In this document: piece by piece, positions 1 through 6,985 of the stretch
Position numbering within the stretch: position 1 is the stretch's first letter
How the letters are laid out: every line of letters starts with the position of its first letter
Source of the DNA: JALHRI01 sp044351685
GTDB lineage: Bacteria; Pseudomonadota; Alphaproteobacteria; Rickettsiales; UBA3002
NCBI GenBank assembly: GCA_044351685.1
Contig: JBILFK010000018.1
Coordinates: 1 to 18,239, forward strand
Length of the DNA: 18,239 nt
Reading direction: 5' to 3'
The notes under the pieces: model-generated
Told to the model about the DNA's origin: nothing
The model's input: only the letters and a program-made list of their open reading frames with translations
The model's database searches: none
Made by a program: the position numbers and the translations under genes

Positions 1-286
1 AGGTGGTGATTTCACCCTTCATTTGAATATCGGGGCCTACGGTGAGCACACGCTTGGTAGGTTTCACTGCGGCAGGCGAAGCCACGCCAGGCTGTGCCAC
101 AGGCACTGCAGCAGCCGGAACACGGCTGGCCATGGCGGCTTGCGGGGGCGCTGGGCGGAAGGCGGGTTGCGCTGGCTGCGCGGTGGCAGCGGCAGGGAAG
201 GTCATCGTTTCGGTGACTTCGTTTTCTTGGTTATCGTTATCGGCTTCATCGAGAACTTCCGTGCCATCTTCTCTGCGGCGAAACAT
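1..286 (-). CDS. Bactofilin, N-terminal part (runs off the window)
   Basis: Bactofilins are cytoskeletal proteins that polymerise without nucleotide and organise cell-envelope enzymes near the membrane. The visible 95 residues start at an ATG at 286-284 with an AGGAG ribosome-binding site 5 bases upstream. The order is an acidic N-terminus (MFRRREDGTEVLDEADNDN), a long Ala/Pro-rich disordered linker (about residues 29-75), then TKRVLTVGPDIQMKGEITT. This last stretch matches the first strands of the bactofilin beta-helix, whose family consensus has L-VG---L-GEI. The rest of the beta-helix lies beyond position 1. It diverges from a lytic transglycosylase, which fits a role in wall or shape control, but that link is inference. 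The family call rests on a short stretch. Confidence 0.72.
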   Translation of the reverse strand, partial: MFRRREDGTEVLDEADNDNQENEVTETMTFPAAATAQPAQPAFRPAPPQAAMASRVPAAAVPVAQPGVASPAAVKPTKRVLTVGPDIQMKGEITT

Positions 287-344
287 AGGTGCTCCTAGGT
301 TGAATGTTGCAAAACGCGACGCAATCGCCGCCTAAACCAGCGAA

Positions 345-353
345 ACTATAACA
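345..353 (-). promoter_or_regulatory. Possible extended -10 promoter for the bactofilin gene
   Basis: On the minus strand this reads TGTTATAGT, an extended -10 pattern (TG-N-TATAGT), about 60 bases before the bactofilin start. No convincing -35 box is seen at the expected distance. The rest of the 287-538 gap is A/T-rich, and I see no gene or terminator in it. Confidence 0.3.
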
Positions 354-526
354 GGGATTTTGCGGCGCACCAGCAAAAAATGTAGCAAAAAAGCCGCATC
401 CACACCTTTTTTTGCCTAGTTTCGCCTGAAATTGCGTGCTGTGACGCATTAGTCGCCAAAAACATTAAAAAAGCCATCTAACCTATTAAAAAACAAATTT
501 TTGTGCGCTTAAGGCATGGAATTTGC

Positions 527-538
527 TTAAATTGTGGC
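527..538 (+). promoter_or_regulatory. -10-like hexamer abutting the transglycosylase start
   Basis: TTAAAT at 527-532 lies 6 bases before the ATG at 539. No Shine-Dalgarno sequence precedes that ATG. Transcription would be expected to begin about 7 bases after the hexamer, at the start codon itself, so a leaderless mRNA is possible. No good -35 box is seen. Confidence 0.3.
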
Positions 539-1474
539 ATGAAACACTTGCACATAGTGCTTATCGCCTTTTGCACCAGCATGTTGGCATTGCCAGCATC
601 GGCCAGCGATGCGTTGATCGATGGTGCCCGTTTGTGCGCCCAGCATTTCCCCGTGCAGGAGCGTGAAAAAAATATTCCGGTGCATTTATTGGCAGCGATC
701 GCTTCGGCAGAATCGGGACGTTGGCATAAAGGGCTTGGCATGCCATTGCCCTGGCCGTGGACAATAAACGTGGAAGGCAAAGGCTATTATTTTGGCAGCA
801 AGGCCGAAGCGATCGCCCGCACGCAGCAATTTTTGCGGCAAGGCAAGCGCTCGATCGATGTGGGCTGCATGCAGGTGAATTTGAAACACCATGCAGGGGC
901 ATTTCCAACGCTCGATGCGGCGTTTGATCCGCAAACCAATGTTTCGTATGCTGCAACATTTTTGCGCAATAATTACGACGATTTGGGCGATTGGATTAGG
1001 GCCTCTGCGGCGTATCATTCGCGCACACCGAGCCTTGGGCGTAAATATCTTGCGCGCATCGAGCAAACTTGGAACCGTATTGTAAGCAAGGTGCAGGCAG
1101 CCCAAGCGCGCCAGCCCGGTGGCTACCGCGTGGTGAATGCACAAAACCCGCTGCAAGGCGCATCGCAGCAGCCTGAACCGTTTGTGGCCAGCTTCACTGT
1201 CCCTGCGCAAAATGCGTTGCCTTCCACGCGCGGCGTGAAAGTGATTTCCGTGCGCGACGAAGCGCCGCGTGAATCGGTGCTGATTGTGGCGCCACGCGCG
1301 CCAAGCGCGCGGGAGGATGCGAATGCGCCGGTGATCGCCGTGGCTTCGGCAGAGCCTGTGAGCGCTGCCCAACCGCTTGCCAACACGGCGGCGTATCCTA
1401 CGAGCAGTTCATTTGACAATTCTAACAAACAGCCGCATACACAGCCTAAAGCACAATTCGTGTTCACGAACTAA
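539..1474 (+). CDS. Secreted lytic transglycosylase (SLT domain)
   Basis: This is a predicted periplasmic peptidoglycan lytic transglycosylase, cleaving the MurNAc-GlcNAc bond to release 1,6-anhydromuropeptides. The chosen ATG gives a classic signal peptide (MKHLHIVLIAFCTSMLALPA, cleavage near SASDA at about residues 21-25). A GTG at 503 would put 12 polar residues in front and is less likely. The SLT fold covers about residues 35-185. Its probable catalytic Glu is Glu58 in AIASAESGRW, followed by a GCMQV motif (the family's G-MQ) and the AAYHS region. Residues 200-311 are Ala/Pro/Gln-rich and look disordered, with no recognisable binding domain. It diverges from the bactofilin and ends 11 bases before the zinc-finger gene. 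The exact transglycosylase family is not assigned. Confidence 0.85.
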   Translation: MKHLHIVLIAFCTSMLALPASASDALIDGARLCAQHFPVQEREKNIPVHLLAAIASAESGRWHKGLGMPLPWPWTINVEGKGYYFGSKAEAIARTQQFLRQGKRSIDVGCMQVNLKHHAGAFPTLDAAFDPQTNVSYAATFLRNNYDDLGDWIRASAAYHSRTPSLGRKYLARIEQTWNRIVSKVQAAQARQPGGYRVVNAQNPLQGASQQPEPFVASFTVPAQNALPSTRGVKVISVRDEAPRESVLIVAPRAPSAREDANAPVIAVASAEPVSAAQPLANTAAYPTSSSFDNSNKQPHTQPKAQFVFTN

Positions 1475-1485
1475 GGTTGGTTTTT

Positions 1486-1674
1486 ATGTCGGCGACAACA
1501 TCCTTTGAAATTATTCAGGTTACTGCGCGCGAAGTGGCGTGCGATGGCGGTGGCGGCGCGCTTGGACACCCGAAAGTGTATTTACACATCGATGCCGATC
1601 ATGGCGATAGCATTACCTGCCCCTATTGTAGCCGTACGTTCCTGTATCGCTCGCCAGATGCGAAAGTCGCCTGA
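1486..1674 (+). CDS. CHCC zinc-finger protein (NDUFS6-like)
   Basis: This 62-residue protein carries Cys19-X8-His28-X16-Cys45-X2-Cys48 within VACDGGGGALGHPKVYL and TCPYC. That is the signature of the zf-CHCC family, which in mitochondria is the C-terminal part of complex I subunit NDUFS6 and in alphaproteobacteria a small stand-alone protein. One zinc ion would be bound. The start is the ATG at 1486, with AAGG 9 bases upstream. A TTG at 1477 in the same frame would add only three residues. The stop overlaps the next start (ATGA), so the two are probably co-translated. A role in complex I assembly or electron transfer is inferred from the family, not shown here. Confidence 0.85.
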   Translation: MSATTSFEIIQVTAREVACDGGGGALGHPKVYLHIDADHGDSITCPYCSRTFLYRSPDAKVA

Positions 1675-1865
1675 TGGATATTGGCTTTATTTTGTTGGCT
1701 GGCCTCATGGTTGCTACCGCCGGTGTGCTGATCGCGGGCATAGCCGTGATGGTAAAAGGCGGCGCCACCAACCAAAAATATGGCAATAAAATGATGGTGC
1801 TGCGCGTGGCGTTGCAGGGTTCGGCGCTGTTGCTGCTCGGCATTCTTTTTCTGGTTTCCAAATAA
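1674..1865 (+). CDS. Two-helix HIG1-like inner-membrane protein
   Basis: This 63-residue protein has two hydrophobic helices (about residues 5-27 and 42-62) joined by a basic loop, KGGATNQKYGNKMMVLRVALQ without its last few residues. The loop carries the RV--Q pattern of HIG1-domain proteins, which in mitochondria associate with respiratory supercomplexes. Similar 'twin transmembrane' proteins are often found before etfB-etfA in alphaproteobacteria, and that is the arrangement here. The start codon overlaps the preceding stop by 4 bases. Function in bacteria is unknown to me. A respiratory role is inferred from family and context. Confidence 0.72.
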   Translation: MDIGFILLAGLMVATAGVLIAGIAVMVKGGATNQKYGNKMMVLRVALQGSALLLLGILFLVSK

Positions 1866-1892
1866 TGCTGCACTGCATGTCGTGCGTTTGCA

Positions 1893-1921
1893 TTTACATG
1901 AATTTTCGCGCACTATATAAA
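1893..1921 (+). promoter_or_regulatory. Sigma70-type promoter for etfB
   Basis: A TTTACA -35 box (1893-1898), a 17-base spacer and a TATAAA -10 box (1916-1921) make the best promoter match in the window. Transcription would begin near 1928, giving a leader of about 76 bases before etfB. Confidence 0.65.
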
Positions 1922-1936
1922 CGAGACTAGTGAGCA

Positions 1937-1984
1937 GAGACCAAACCCCACCACGGTGGCATTTGGACTCTGGTTACTGGTCTC
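1937..1984 (+). promoter_or_regulatory. Hairpin with T-rich tail in the etfB leader
   Basis: GAGACCA (1937-1943) pairs exactly with TGGTCTC (1978-1984). Nested within it is CCAC-CACG-GTGG, a second small hairpin. The right arm runs into TTTTCTT. The shape recalls an intrinsic terminator placed between promoter and gene, so attenuation of etfB is possible. The large internal part weakens this, and no ligand is suggested by the sequence. Confidence 0.4.
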
Positions 1985-2003
1985 TTTTCTTACGGAGCTT
2001 TCC

Positions 2004-2753
2004 ATGCGTATCCTTGTGCCTGTTAAACGTGTTGTCGATTATAACGTGAAAATCCGCGTGAAGCCGGATGAGACCGGCGTCGATTTGAACAATGTCAAAA
2101 TGAGCATGAACCCGTTCGATGAAATTGCGGTGGAAGAAGCCATTCGCCTGAAAGAAAAAGGCATCGCCACCGAAGTGGTGGCAGTAACCATTGGCAGCAA
2201 AGCCTGCGAAGAAACGCTGCGCACAGCGCTGGCGCTTGGCGCTGACCGCGCGATTCATGTGCTGACCGATGCGCGCATTGAACCATTGGGTGCTGCAAAA
2301 TTGCTGCAGGCCATTGTGCAGCAAGAATCACCGCAGCTAGTGATTGCCGGCAAGCAGGCCATTGACGATGATGCCAACCAAACCGGCCAAATGCTGGCCG
2401 CATTGCTGGGCTGGCCGCAGGCCACCTTTGCATCCAAGCTTACGATTGAAAATGGCGAAGCTATTGTGGTACGCGAAGTGGATGGCGGCCTGATGACCGT
2501 GGCCGTGAAATTGCCCGCCATTGTGACCACCGATTTACGCTTGAATGAGCCACGCTACGCGAAGCTGCCCGATATTATGAAAGCCCGCAGTAAACCGCTT
2601 GCCGCGACCTCGCCTGATGCGTTGGGGGTAGATGTGGCCACGCGCCTAAGCGTGCTGAAAGTGCAAGAACCCGCCAAGCGTAAAGGCGGCGGCAAAGTGA
2701 AAGATGTTGCAGAGCTGGTTGATAAACTGCGTAATGAAGCGAAGGTGATTTAA
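2004..2753 (+). CDS. etfB: Electron transfer flavoprotein subunit beta
   Basis: This is the 249-residue beta subunit of the EtfAB heterodimer, which takes electrons from acyl-CoA and related dehydrogenases and passes them to ETF-ubiquinone oxidoreductase. It binds AMP. The start (MRILVPVKRVVDYN) is the family's usual N-terminus. ACGGAG lies 6 bases upstream, which rules out a longer GTG start at 1956. Recognisable segments are MNPFDEIAVEEA (35-46), the nucleotide-binding AGKQAIDDDANQTGQ (115-129) and the ETF-beta signature VREVDGGL...LRLNEPRYAKLPDIMKA (about 157-194). The C-terminal Lys-rich tail is normal. It is followed by etfA after a 115-base gap holding two hairpins, and is driven by the promoter at 1893. 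Confidence 0.96.
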   Translation: MRILVPVKRVVDYNVKIRVKPDETGVDLNNVKMSMNPFDEIAVEEAIRLKEKGIATEVVAVTIGSKACEETLRTALALGADRAIHVLTDARIEPLGAAKLLQAIVQQESPQLVIAGKQAIDDDANQTGQMLAALLGWPQATFASKLTIENGEAIVVREVDGGLMTVAVKLPAIVTTDLRLNEPRYAKLPDIMKARSKPLAATSPDALGVDVATRLSVLKVQEPAKRKGGGKVKDVAELVDKLRNEAKVI

Positions 2754-2755
2754 AT

Positions 2756-2800
2756 CACTTCAAAGTCCCTCGGCCTGCGGCCTCGGGGTACTTTGAAGTG
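2756..2800 (+). repeat. Strong hairpin just after the etfB stop
   Basis: CACTTCAAAGT (2756-2766) and ACTTTGAAGTG (2790-2800) are perfect 11-base inverted repeats. A GC-rich inner stem CCC-TC-GGCC / GGCC-TC-GGG lies inside them. There is no T-run after it. It could limit read-through, protect the etfB 3' end, or be a copy of a palindromic intergenic repeat. Confidence 0.6.
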
Positions 2801-2811
2801 TGAATTTGCAG

Positions 2812-2844
2812 TCGCCGTTTTTGAGGCGGCTCGGCAAACGGCGA
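2812..2844 (+). repeat. Second hairpin in the etfB-etfA gap
   Basis: TCGCCGTTT (2812-2820) and AAACGGCGA (2836-2844) are perfect inverted repeats around a 15-base loop. The structure ends about 25 bases before the etfA start, upstream of its ribosome-binding site. It may adjust etfA translation or mRNA stability relative to etfB. Confidence 0.5.
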
Positions 2845-2868
2845 TAGTAAAGAGTAAGTGAGGAAGTG

Positions 2869-3795
2869 ATGGCAATTTTAGTAATCGCAGAACATGAAAA
2901 CGGCAGCCTTAATGCTGCAACGCGTGCAGCGATTGGTGCAGCGCACAACATTGGCGGCGAGATCGATGTACTGCTGGTGGGGCATGGCATTGCGGCGGTT
3001 GCTGAGCAATGCAAAAAACTTTCGCATGTGACGCGCGTGTTGTTTGAAGACGATGCTTTGTATGCGCACCCGCTACCCGAAGTGATGGCGCCACTAATTG
3101 CCGAAATGGGTGCCAGCTACAGCCATATTTTAATGGCCGCGACTTCGGTGGGTAAAGATGTGATGCCGCGCGCTAGCGCATTGCTGAACGTGCAGCAAAT
3201 TTCGGAAATTACCAAGGTGGTTTCGCCCGATACATTCGTGCGCCCGATCTATGCCGGAAACGCGCTTGAAACCGTGCAATCTTCGGATGCAATTAAGGTG
3301 ATCACGGTGCGCGCCACGGCATTTGATAATGCCGGTGATGCGGGCAATGCTGAGCTTGTGGATATTCCTGCCATTCCGGTGGCCACATCTTCGCGCTTTG
3401 TGGGGCTTGAAGCTTCAAAAAGTGACCGGCCAGATTTAGCTTCGGCGCGCGTAGTGGTTTCCGGTGGGCGCGGTGTGGGCAGTAAAGAGAATTTTGCGAT
3501 TATCGAAAAGCTGGCTGATAAATTGGGCGCCGCTATTGGTGCTTCGCGTGCGGCGGTAGATGCGGGCTATGTGCCCAACGATTATCAGGTGGGGCAAACC
3601 GGCAAAGTAGTGGCGCCAGAACTGTATATTGCGGTGGGCATTTCCGGCGCGATTCAGCATTTGGCGGGCATGAAGGAAAGCAAAGTGATTGTGGCGATTA
3701 ACAAAGATGAAAACGCGCCGATTTTTGAAATTGCCGATTATGGCCTTGTTGGCGATTTATTCCAAATTCTGCCCGAGCTGGAAGCCGCATTATAA
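2869..3795 (+). CDS. etfA: Electron transfer flavoprotein subunit alpha
   Basis: This 308-residue alpha subunit carries the FAD that shuttles electrons from dehydrogenases to the quinone pool. The N-terminal half (MAILVIAEHENG onward) is the ETF-type nucleotide-like fold. The C-terminal FAD domain shows SGGRGVGSKENF (198-209), SRAAVDAGYVPNDYQVGQTG (226-245), AVGISGAIQHLAGM (255-268) and INKDENAPIFEIADYGLVGD (277-296). All are family hallmarks. The ATG at 2869 follows an AGGA at 2861-2864. A GTG directly before it is also possible but adds only one residue. It pairs with etfB. Confidence 0.96.
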   Translation: MAILVIAEHENGSLNAATRAAIGAAHNIGGEIDVLLVGHGIAAVAEQCKKLSHVTRVLFEDDALYAHPLPEVMAPLIAEMGASYSHILMAATSVGKDVMPRASALLNVQQISEITKVVSPDTFVRPIYAGNALETVQSSDAIKVITVRATAFDNAGDAGNAELVDIPAIPVATSSRFVGLEASKSDRPDLASARVVVSGGRGVGSKENFAIIEKLADKLGAAIGASRAAVDAGYVPNDYQVGQTGKVVAPELYIAVGISGAIQHLAGMKESKVIVAINKDENAPIFEIADYGLVGDLFQILPELEAAL

Positions 3796-3818
3796 TCACC
3801 ATGCGTGGCGCAACCACC

Positions 3819-3878
3819 GTGTTTTAGGGGTGGGCGCTTGATTCTGCTTTTGTGCAGCATGGCGGCGTGCTAAAACAC
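3819..3878 (+). promoter_or_regulatory. Inverted repeat and possible -10 box before nadE
   Basis: GTGTTTTAG (3819-3827) and CTAAAACAC (3870-3878) are perfect inverted repeats 42 bases apart. The right arm contains TAAAAC (3871-3876), preceded by TGC, an extended -10-like pattern 7 bases before the nadE ATG. No Shine-Dalgarno sequence is visible. The arrangement could be an operator overlapping a promoter for a leaderless or nearly leaderless nadE mRNA. Confidence 0.3.
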
Positions 3879-3883
3879 CCTGC

Positions 3884-5557
3884 ATGAGCAAACAAGTCAC
3901 TCTCGCACTGGCGCAAATCAACACCACTGTTGGCGCAATTGACGCCAATGTCGCGGCTATTCTTGGGTTTATCCAACGTGCGGCGGATGCGGGCGGCGAC
4001 CTGGTGCTGTTTCCGGAAATGGCACTTACCGGCTACCCGCCGGAAGATCTGGTGCTGGCGCTTGGCTTTCGCGATGCGGTGGCGCAGGGGCTTGAAACAA
4101 TTGCCCAGAAAACCAGCCACCTGAAACTGACAATTATTTTGGGCACGTTGTGGGAAGAAGTGGGGCATATTTATAATGCCAGCGTGCTGATTGAAGGCGG
4201 CGCATACCGCGTGATTCGCCGCAAACACGCACTGCCAAATTATGGCGTGTTCGATGAAAAACGCGTGTTCGAGCCCGGCCCCATGCCGGAAGTGCTGGAA
4301 TGGCGGGGGATTAAACTTGGCGTGCTGATTTGCGAAGAAGTGTGGAGCGAGGAATTGCCCAAACATCTGGCGGCGCAGGGCGCCGAATTGCTGTTGGTGC
4401 AGAATGCTTCGCCTTACCATATTGGCAAGGCTGGCCAGCGGCTGGATGTGGTAAAACGCGCTGCCGATGCCACGCAATTGCCGATTGTGTATTTGAATTT
4501 AGTGGGCGGGCAGGATGAGCTGGTGTTCGATGGCCGCTCGTATCTCTATCACCCGCAGCATCATAAATCAGTGCGCCTGCCAGCCTTTGCGGAATCACTG
4601 GCGCTGGTGGGCATGCAGCGCGATGCGCAGGGTTGGCGCAGTATTTCGGGACCGCTGGATGATGAGCCAGATGGCTTAACGGAAATGTACCATGCGCTGG
4701 TGCTGGGCCTGCGCGATTATGTGCATAAAAACCGCTTTCCCGGCGTGGTGATCGGGCTTTCCGGCGGCATTGATTCAGGGTTAAGCGCCGCCATTGCAGT
4801 TGATGCGCTGGGTGCCAGCCGAGTGCTTGGGGTGCGATTATCTTCGCCTTACACCTCGCTCGATAGTTTGGAAGATGCCGAACAGCTTGCCAAAAATTTA
4901 GGGATTCAATGCGAAACCGTGCCGATTTCTGCGGGCATGGAGGCGTTGAATGCCGCGCTCAAACCCATATTCGATGGGCGCGAGCCCGACACCACCGAAG
5001 AAAATATTCAGGCGCGCCTGCGTGGGGTGCTGCTGATGGCGATTTCCAATAAGCTCGGCCATATGGTGCTGACCACTGGCAATAAATCGGAAATGTCGGT
5101 AGGCTACGCGACGCTGTACGGCGATATGTGCGGCGGCTTTTCGGTGCTGAAAGATGTCTATAAAACCACCGTGTATAAACTCAGCGAGTTTCGCAATAAC
5201 TGCGATTTTCAGCAGCTGCTATTCTGGGGCTTTCATGGTGCGGCCAGCGATGTGATTCCGCGCCGCATGCTAACCAAACCCCCCACCGCAGAACTGCGCC
5301 CCGGGCAAACCGATCAGGATAATTTACCCCCTTACAGTGAGCTGGATGTCTTGCTGCGCGGCCTTATCGAGCGCCGCAAAAGTGTGGCTGAGCTGGTAAC
5401 CGAAGGTATGCCGGAAGCGACCGTGAAAAAAATCGCGAAAATGGTAATTGGTGCCGAATATAAGCGCCGCCAAAGCGCCCCTGGCGTGAAAATTACGCCC
5501 ATGGCCTTCGGGCGTGACCGCCGCTGGCCGATTACCAACCATTGGAAGTTTGAGTAG
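3884..5557 (+). CDS. nadE: Glutamine-dependent NAD+ synthetase
   Basis: This enzyme makes NAD+ from nicotinic acid adenine dinucleotide, ATP and glutamine, the last step of NAD synthesis. The 557 residues hold two domains. An N-terminal nitrilase-type glutaminase (about 1-260) has the Glu45-Lys114-Cys150 triad seen in LFPEMALTGYPPEDL, RRKHALPNYGVFDEKRVF and LICEEVW. A C-terminal ATP-pyrophosphatase synthetase domain (about 265-557) has the P-loop LSGGIDSG (292-299), TTGNKSEMSVGYATLYGD and ELRPGQTDQDNLPPY. Ammonia passes between the two. Around residues 438-456 there is an unusual hydrophobic stretch (NNCDFQQLLFWGFHGAASD) where most relatives I recall have a shorter polar link. The reading frame is intact. 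Confidence 0.96.
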   Translation: MSKQVTLALAQINTTVGAIDANVAAILGFIQRAADAGGDLVLFPEMALTGYPPEDLVLALGFRDAVAQGLETIAQKTSHLKLTIILGTLWEEVGHIYNASVLIEGGAYRVIRRKHALPNYGVFDEKRVFEPGPMPEVLEWRGIKLGVLICEEVWSEELPKHLAAQGAELLLVQNASPYHIGKAGQRLDVVKRAADATQLPIVYLNLVGGQDELVFDGRSYLYHPQHHKSVRLPAFAESLALVGMQRDAQGWRSISGPLDDEPDGLTEMYHALVLGLRDYVHKNRFPGVVIGLSGGIDSGLSAAIAVDALGASRVLGVRLSSPYTSLDSLEDAEQLAKNLGIQCETVPISAGMEALNAALKPIFDGREPDTTEENIQARLRGVLLMAISNKLGHMVLTTGNKSEMSVGYATLYGDMCGGFSVLKDVYKTTVYKLSEFRNNCDFQQLLFWGFHGAASDVIPRRMLTKPPTAELRPGQTDQDNLPPYSELDVLLRGLIERRKSVAELVTEGMPEATVKKIAKMVIGAEYKRRQSAPGVKITPMAFGRDRRWPITNHWKFE

Positions 5558-5651
5558 GTTTTAGGTTTTAGCTATCAGATTCCAGCGAAAAAAAGCTGTG
5601 AAAGCAATCGTAACGCTGTATATCGCTAGTGCCTCCTGAAACCCGAAACCT
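5556..5651 (+). repeat. Imperfect inverted repeat spanning the nadE-gltX gap
   Basis: AGGTTTTAGGTTTTAG (5556-5571) can pair with CTGAAACCCGAAACCT (5636-5651), with two G-U pairs and one mismatch. The left arm starts in the nadE stop codon and the right arm ends two bases before the gltX ATG. The roughly 64-base interior shows no gene. It may be a small inverted-repeat element (MITE-like) or an mRNA structure. Confidence 0.4.
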
Positions 5652-5653
5652 GA

Positions 5654-6985
5654 ATGCTGAAATCTATGTTAGTTCGTTTTGCACCATCTCCCACCGGCCT
5701 GCTGCATGTTGGCAATTTGCGCACCGCACTGGTGAATTATCTGTTCACCAAGTCGCAGGGTGGGCAGTTTATGTTGCGCATCGATGATACCGATCTGGCG
5801 CGCAGCAAAGCCGAATACGAAGATGGGCTTAAGCATGAACTGGAATGGATGGGGCTGCACTGGGACAGGTTTGAAAAGCAATCGCTGCGCTTTGAACGTT
5901 ACGAAGAAGCGCGCAAAAAACTGGTGGCATCGGGGCATTTATACCCCTGCTATGAAACGCCCGAAGAAATTGACGTGAAGCGCAAAATGCTGGCCTCGCG
6001 CGGGTTGCCGCCGATGTATGATCGTGCGGCACTGAAACTGACCGATACCGAAAAATCCGCCTTCGAAGCCGAAGGCAGAAAGCCGCATTGGCGCTTTAAA
6101 ATGGCGCACGCGCCGATTCAATGGCACGATTTGGTGCGCGGCGATGTGAGTTTTGATGGTGCCAAAATTTCTGACCCGGTGCTTATTCGTGAAGATGGCG
6201 TGGCGCTGTTTACGCTTTCGACTTCGGTCGATGATGGCGAGCACGGCATTACCCATATTATGCGCGGCGAAGACCATGTGAGTAACACCGCCGTGCAGGT
6301 GCAGGTGATGCAGGCGCTGGGCTATACCCCGCCACAATTTGGCCATATGGCGCTTTTAAAAATGAAAGAAGGCAAAATCAGCAAACGCGAAGGCGGCGGC
6401 GATGTGCAATCGCTGCGCGAAGAAGGCGTGTTTCCCTTAGTTCTGGCTTCGTATCTGGCGAAAATTGGCACTTCCGATGCGATCGAGCTTGCCGGTTCCA
6501 TGCAGGAATTGGTGCAGCAATTTAATGTAAGCAAACTGGGCCGCGCCATGGCCAATTACGACCCCGAAGAAGTAGCGCGTTTAAATGAAAAATATCTGCA
6601 TGCCATGCCCTACGCCGAGGCAAAACCCTATCTCGATGCCAGTATTGATGCCGGGTTCTGGGAACAGATTCGCGGCAATTTGAAGCATATTTCAGAAACC
6701 GCCGAGTGGTGGAAATTGCTGCACCAGCCGATTACCCCTGTGATTGCCGACGATGATTTTGCTGCACGTGCCGCCGCAGTATTGCCCGAAGGCGAGTGGG
6801 GCGCGCATAGCTGGGATATGTTCGTGAATAACGTGAAAGAAGCGACAGGGCGCAAAGGCAAAGAATTATTTATGCCGCTGCGTTTAGCGCTGACCGGTAT
6901 GGAGCATGGGCCAGAAATGAAAGTGGTGTTTGCGCTGCTTGGGCGCGAGCGCGCGCACAAACGGTTGCGTGGTGAGGCGGCATGA
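5654..6985 (+). CDS. gltX: Glutamyl-tRNA synthetase
   Basis: This class I aminoacyl-tRNA synthetase charges tRNA-Glu, and in organisms lacking GlnRS it often also charges tRNA-Gln. The Rossmann domain holds the HIGH-like HVGN (18-21) within FAPSPTGLLHVGNLRTAL. The KMSKS-like loop is KISKR (241-245). MRGEDHVSNT (203-212) is also typical, and the helical anticodon-binding domain is C-terminal. At 443 residues it is the shorter alphaproteobacterial form. An ATG at 5669 (MLVRFAPSPTG) is an equally plausible start, and neither has a clear ribosome-binding site. It heads a five-gene chain and overlaps cysS by 4 bases. Confidence 0.95.
   Translation: MLKSMLVRFAPSPTGLLHVGNLRTALVNYLFTKSQGGQFMLRIDDTDLARSKAEYEDGLKHELEWMGLHWDRFEKQSLRFERYEEARKKLVASGHLYPCYETPEEIDVKRKMLASRGLPPMYDRAALKLTDTEKSAFEAEGRKPHWRFKMAHAPIQWHDLVRGDVSFDGAKISDPVLIREDGVALFTLSTSVDDGEHGITHIMRGEDHVSNTAVQVQVMQALGYTPPQFGHMALLKMKEGKISKREGGGDVQSLREEGVFPLVLASYLAKIGTSDAIELAGSMQELVQQFNVSKLGRAMANYDPEEVARLNEKYLHAMPYAEAKPYLDASIDAGFWEQIRGNLKHISETAEWWKLLHQPITPVIADDDFAARAAAVLPEGEWGAHSWDMFVNNVKEATGRKGKELFMPLRLALTGMEHGPEMKVVFALLGRERAHKRLRGEAA

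Noticed and set aside
1956..2003. Longer etfB start at a GTG
   Set aside because: It would translate the leader hairpin and the ribosome-binding site. The ATG at 2004 gives the standard N-terminus.
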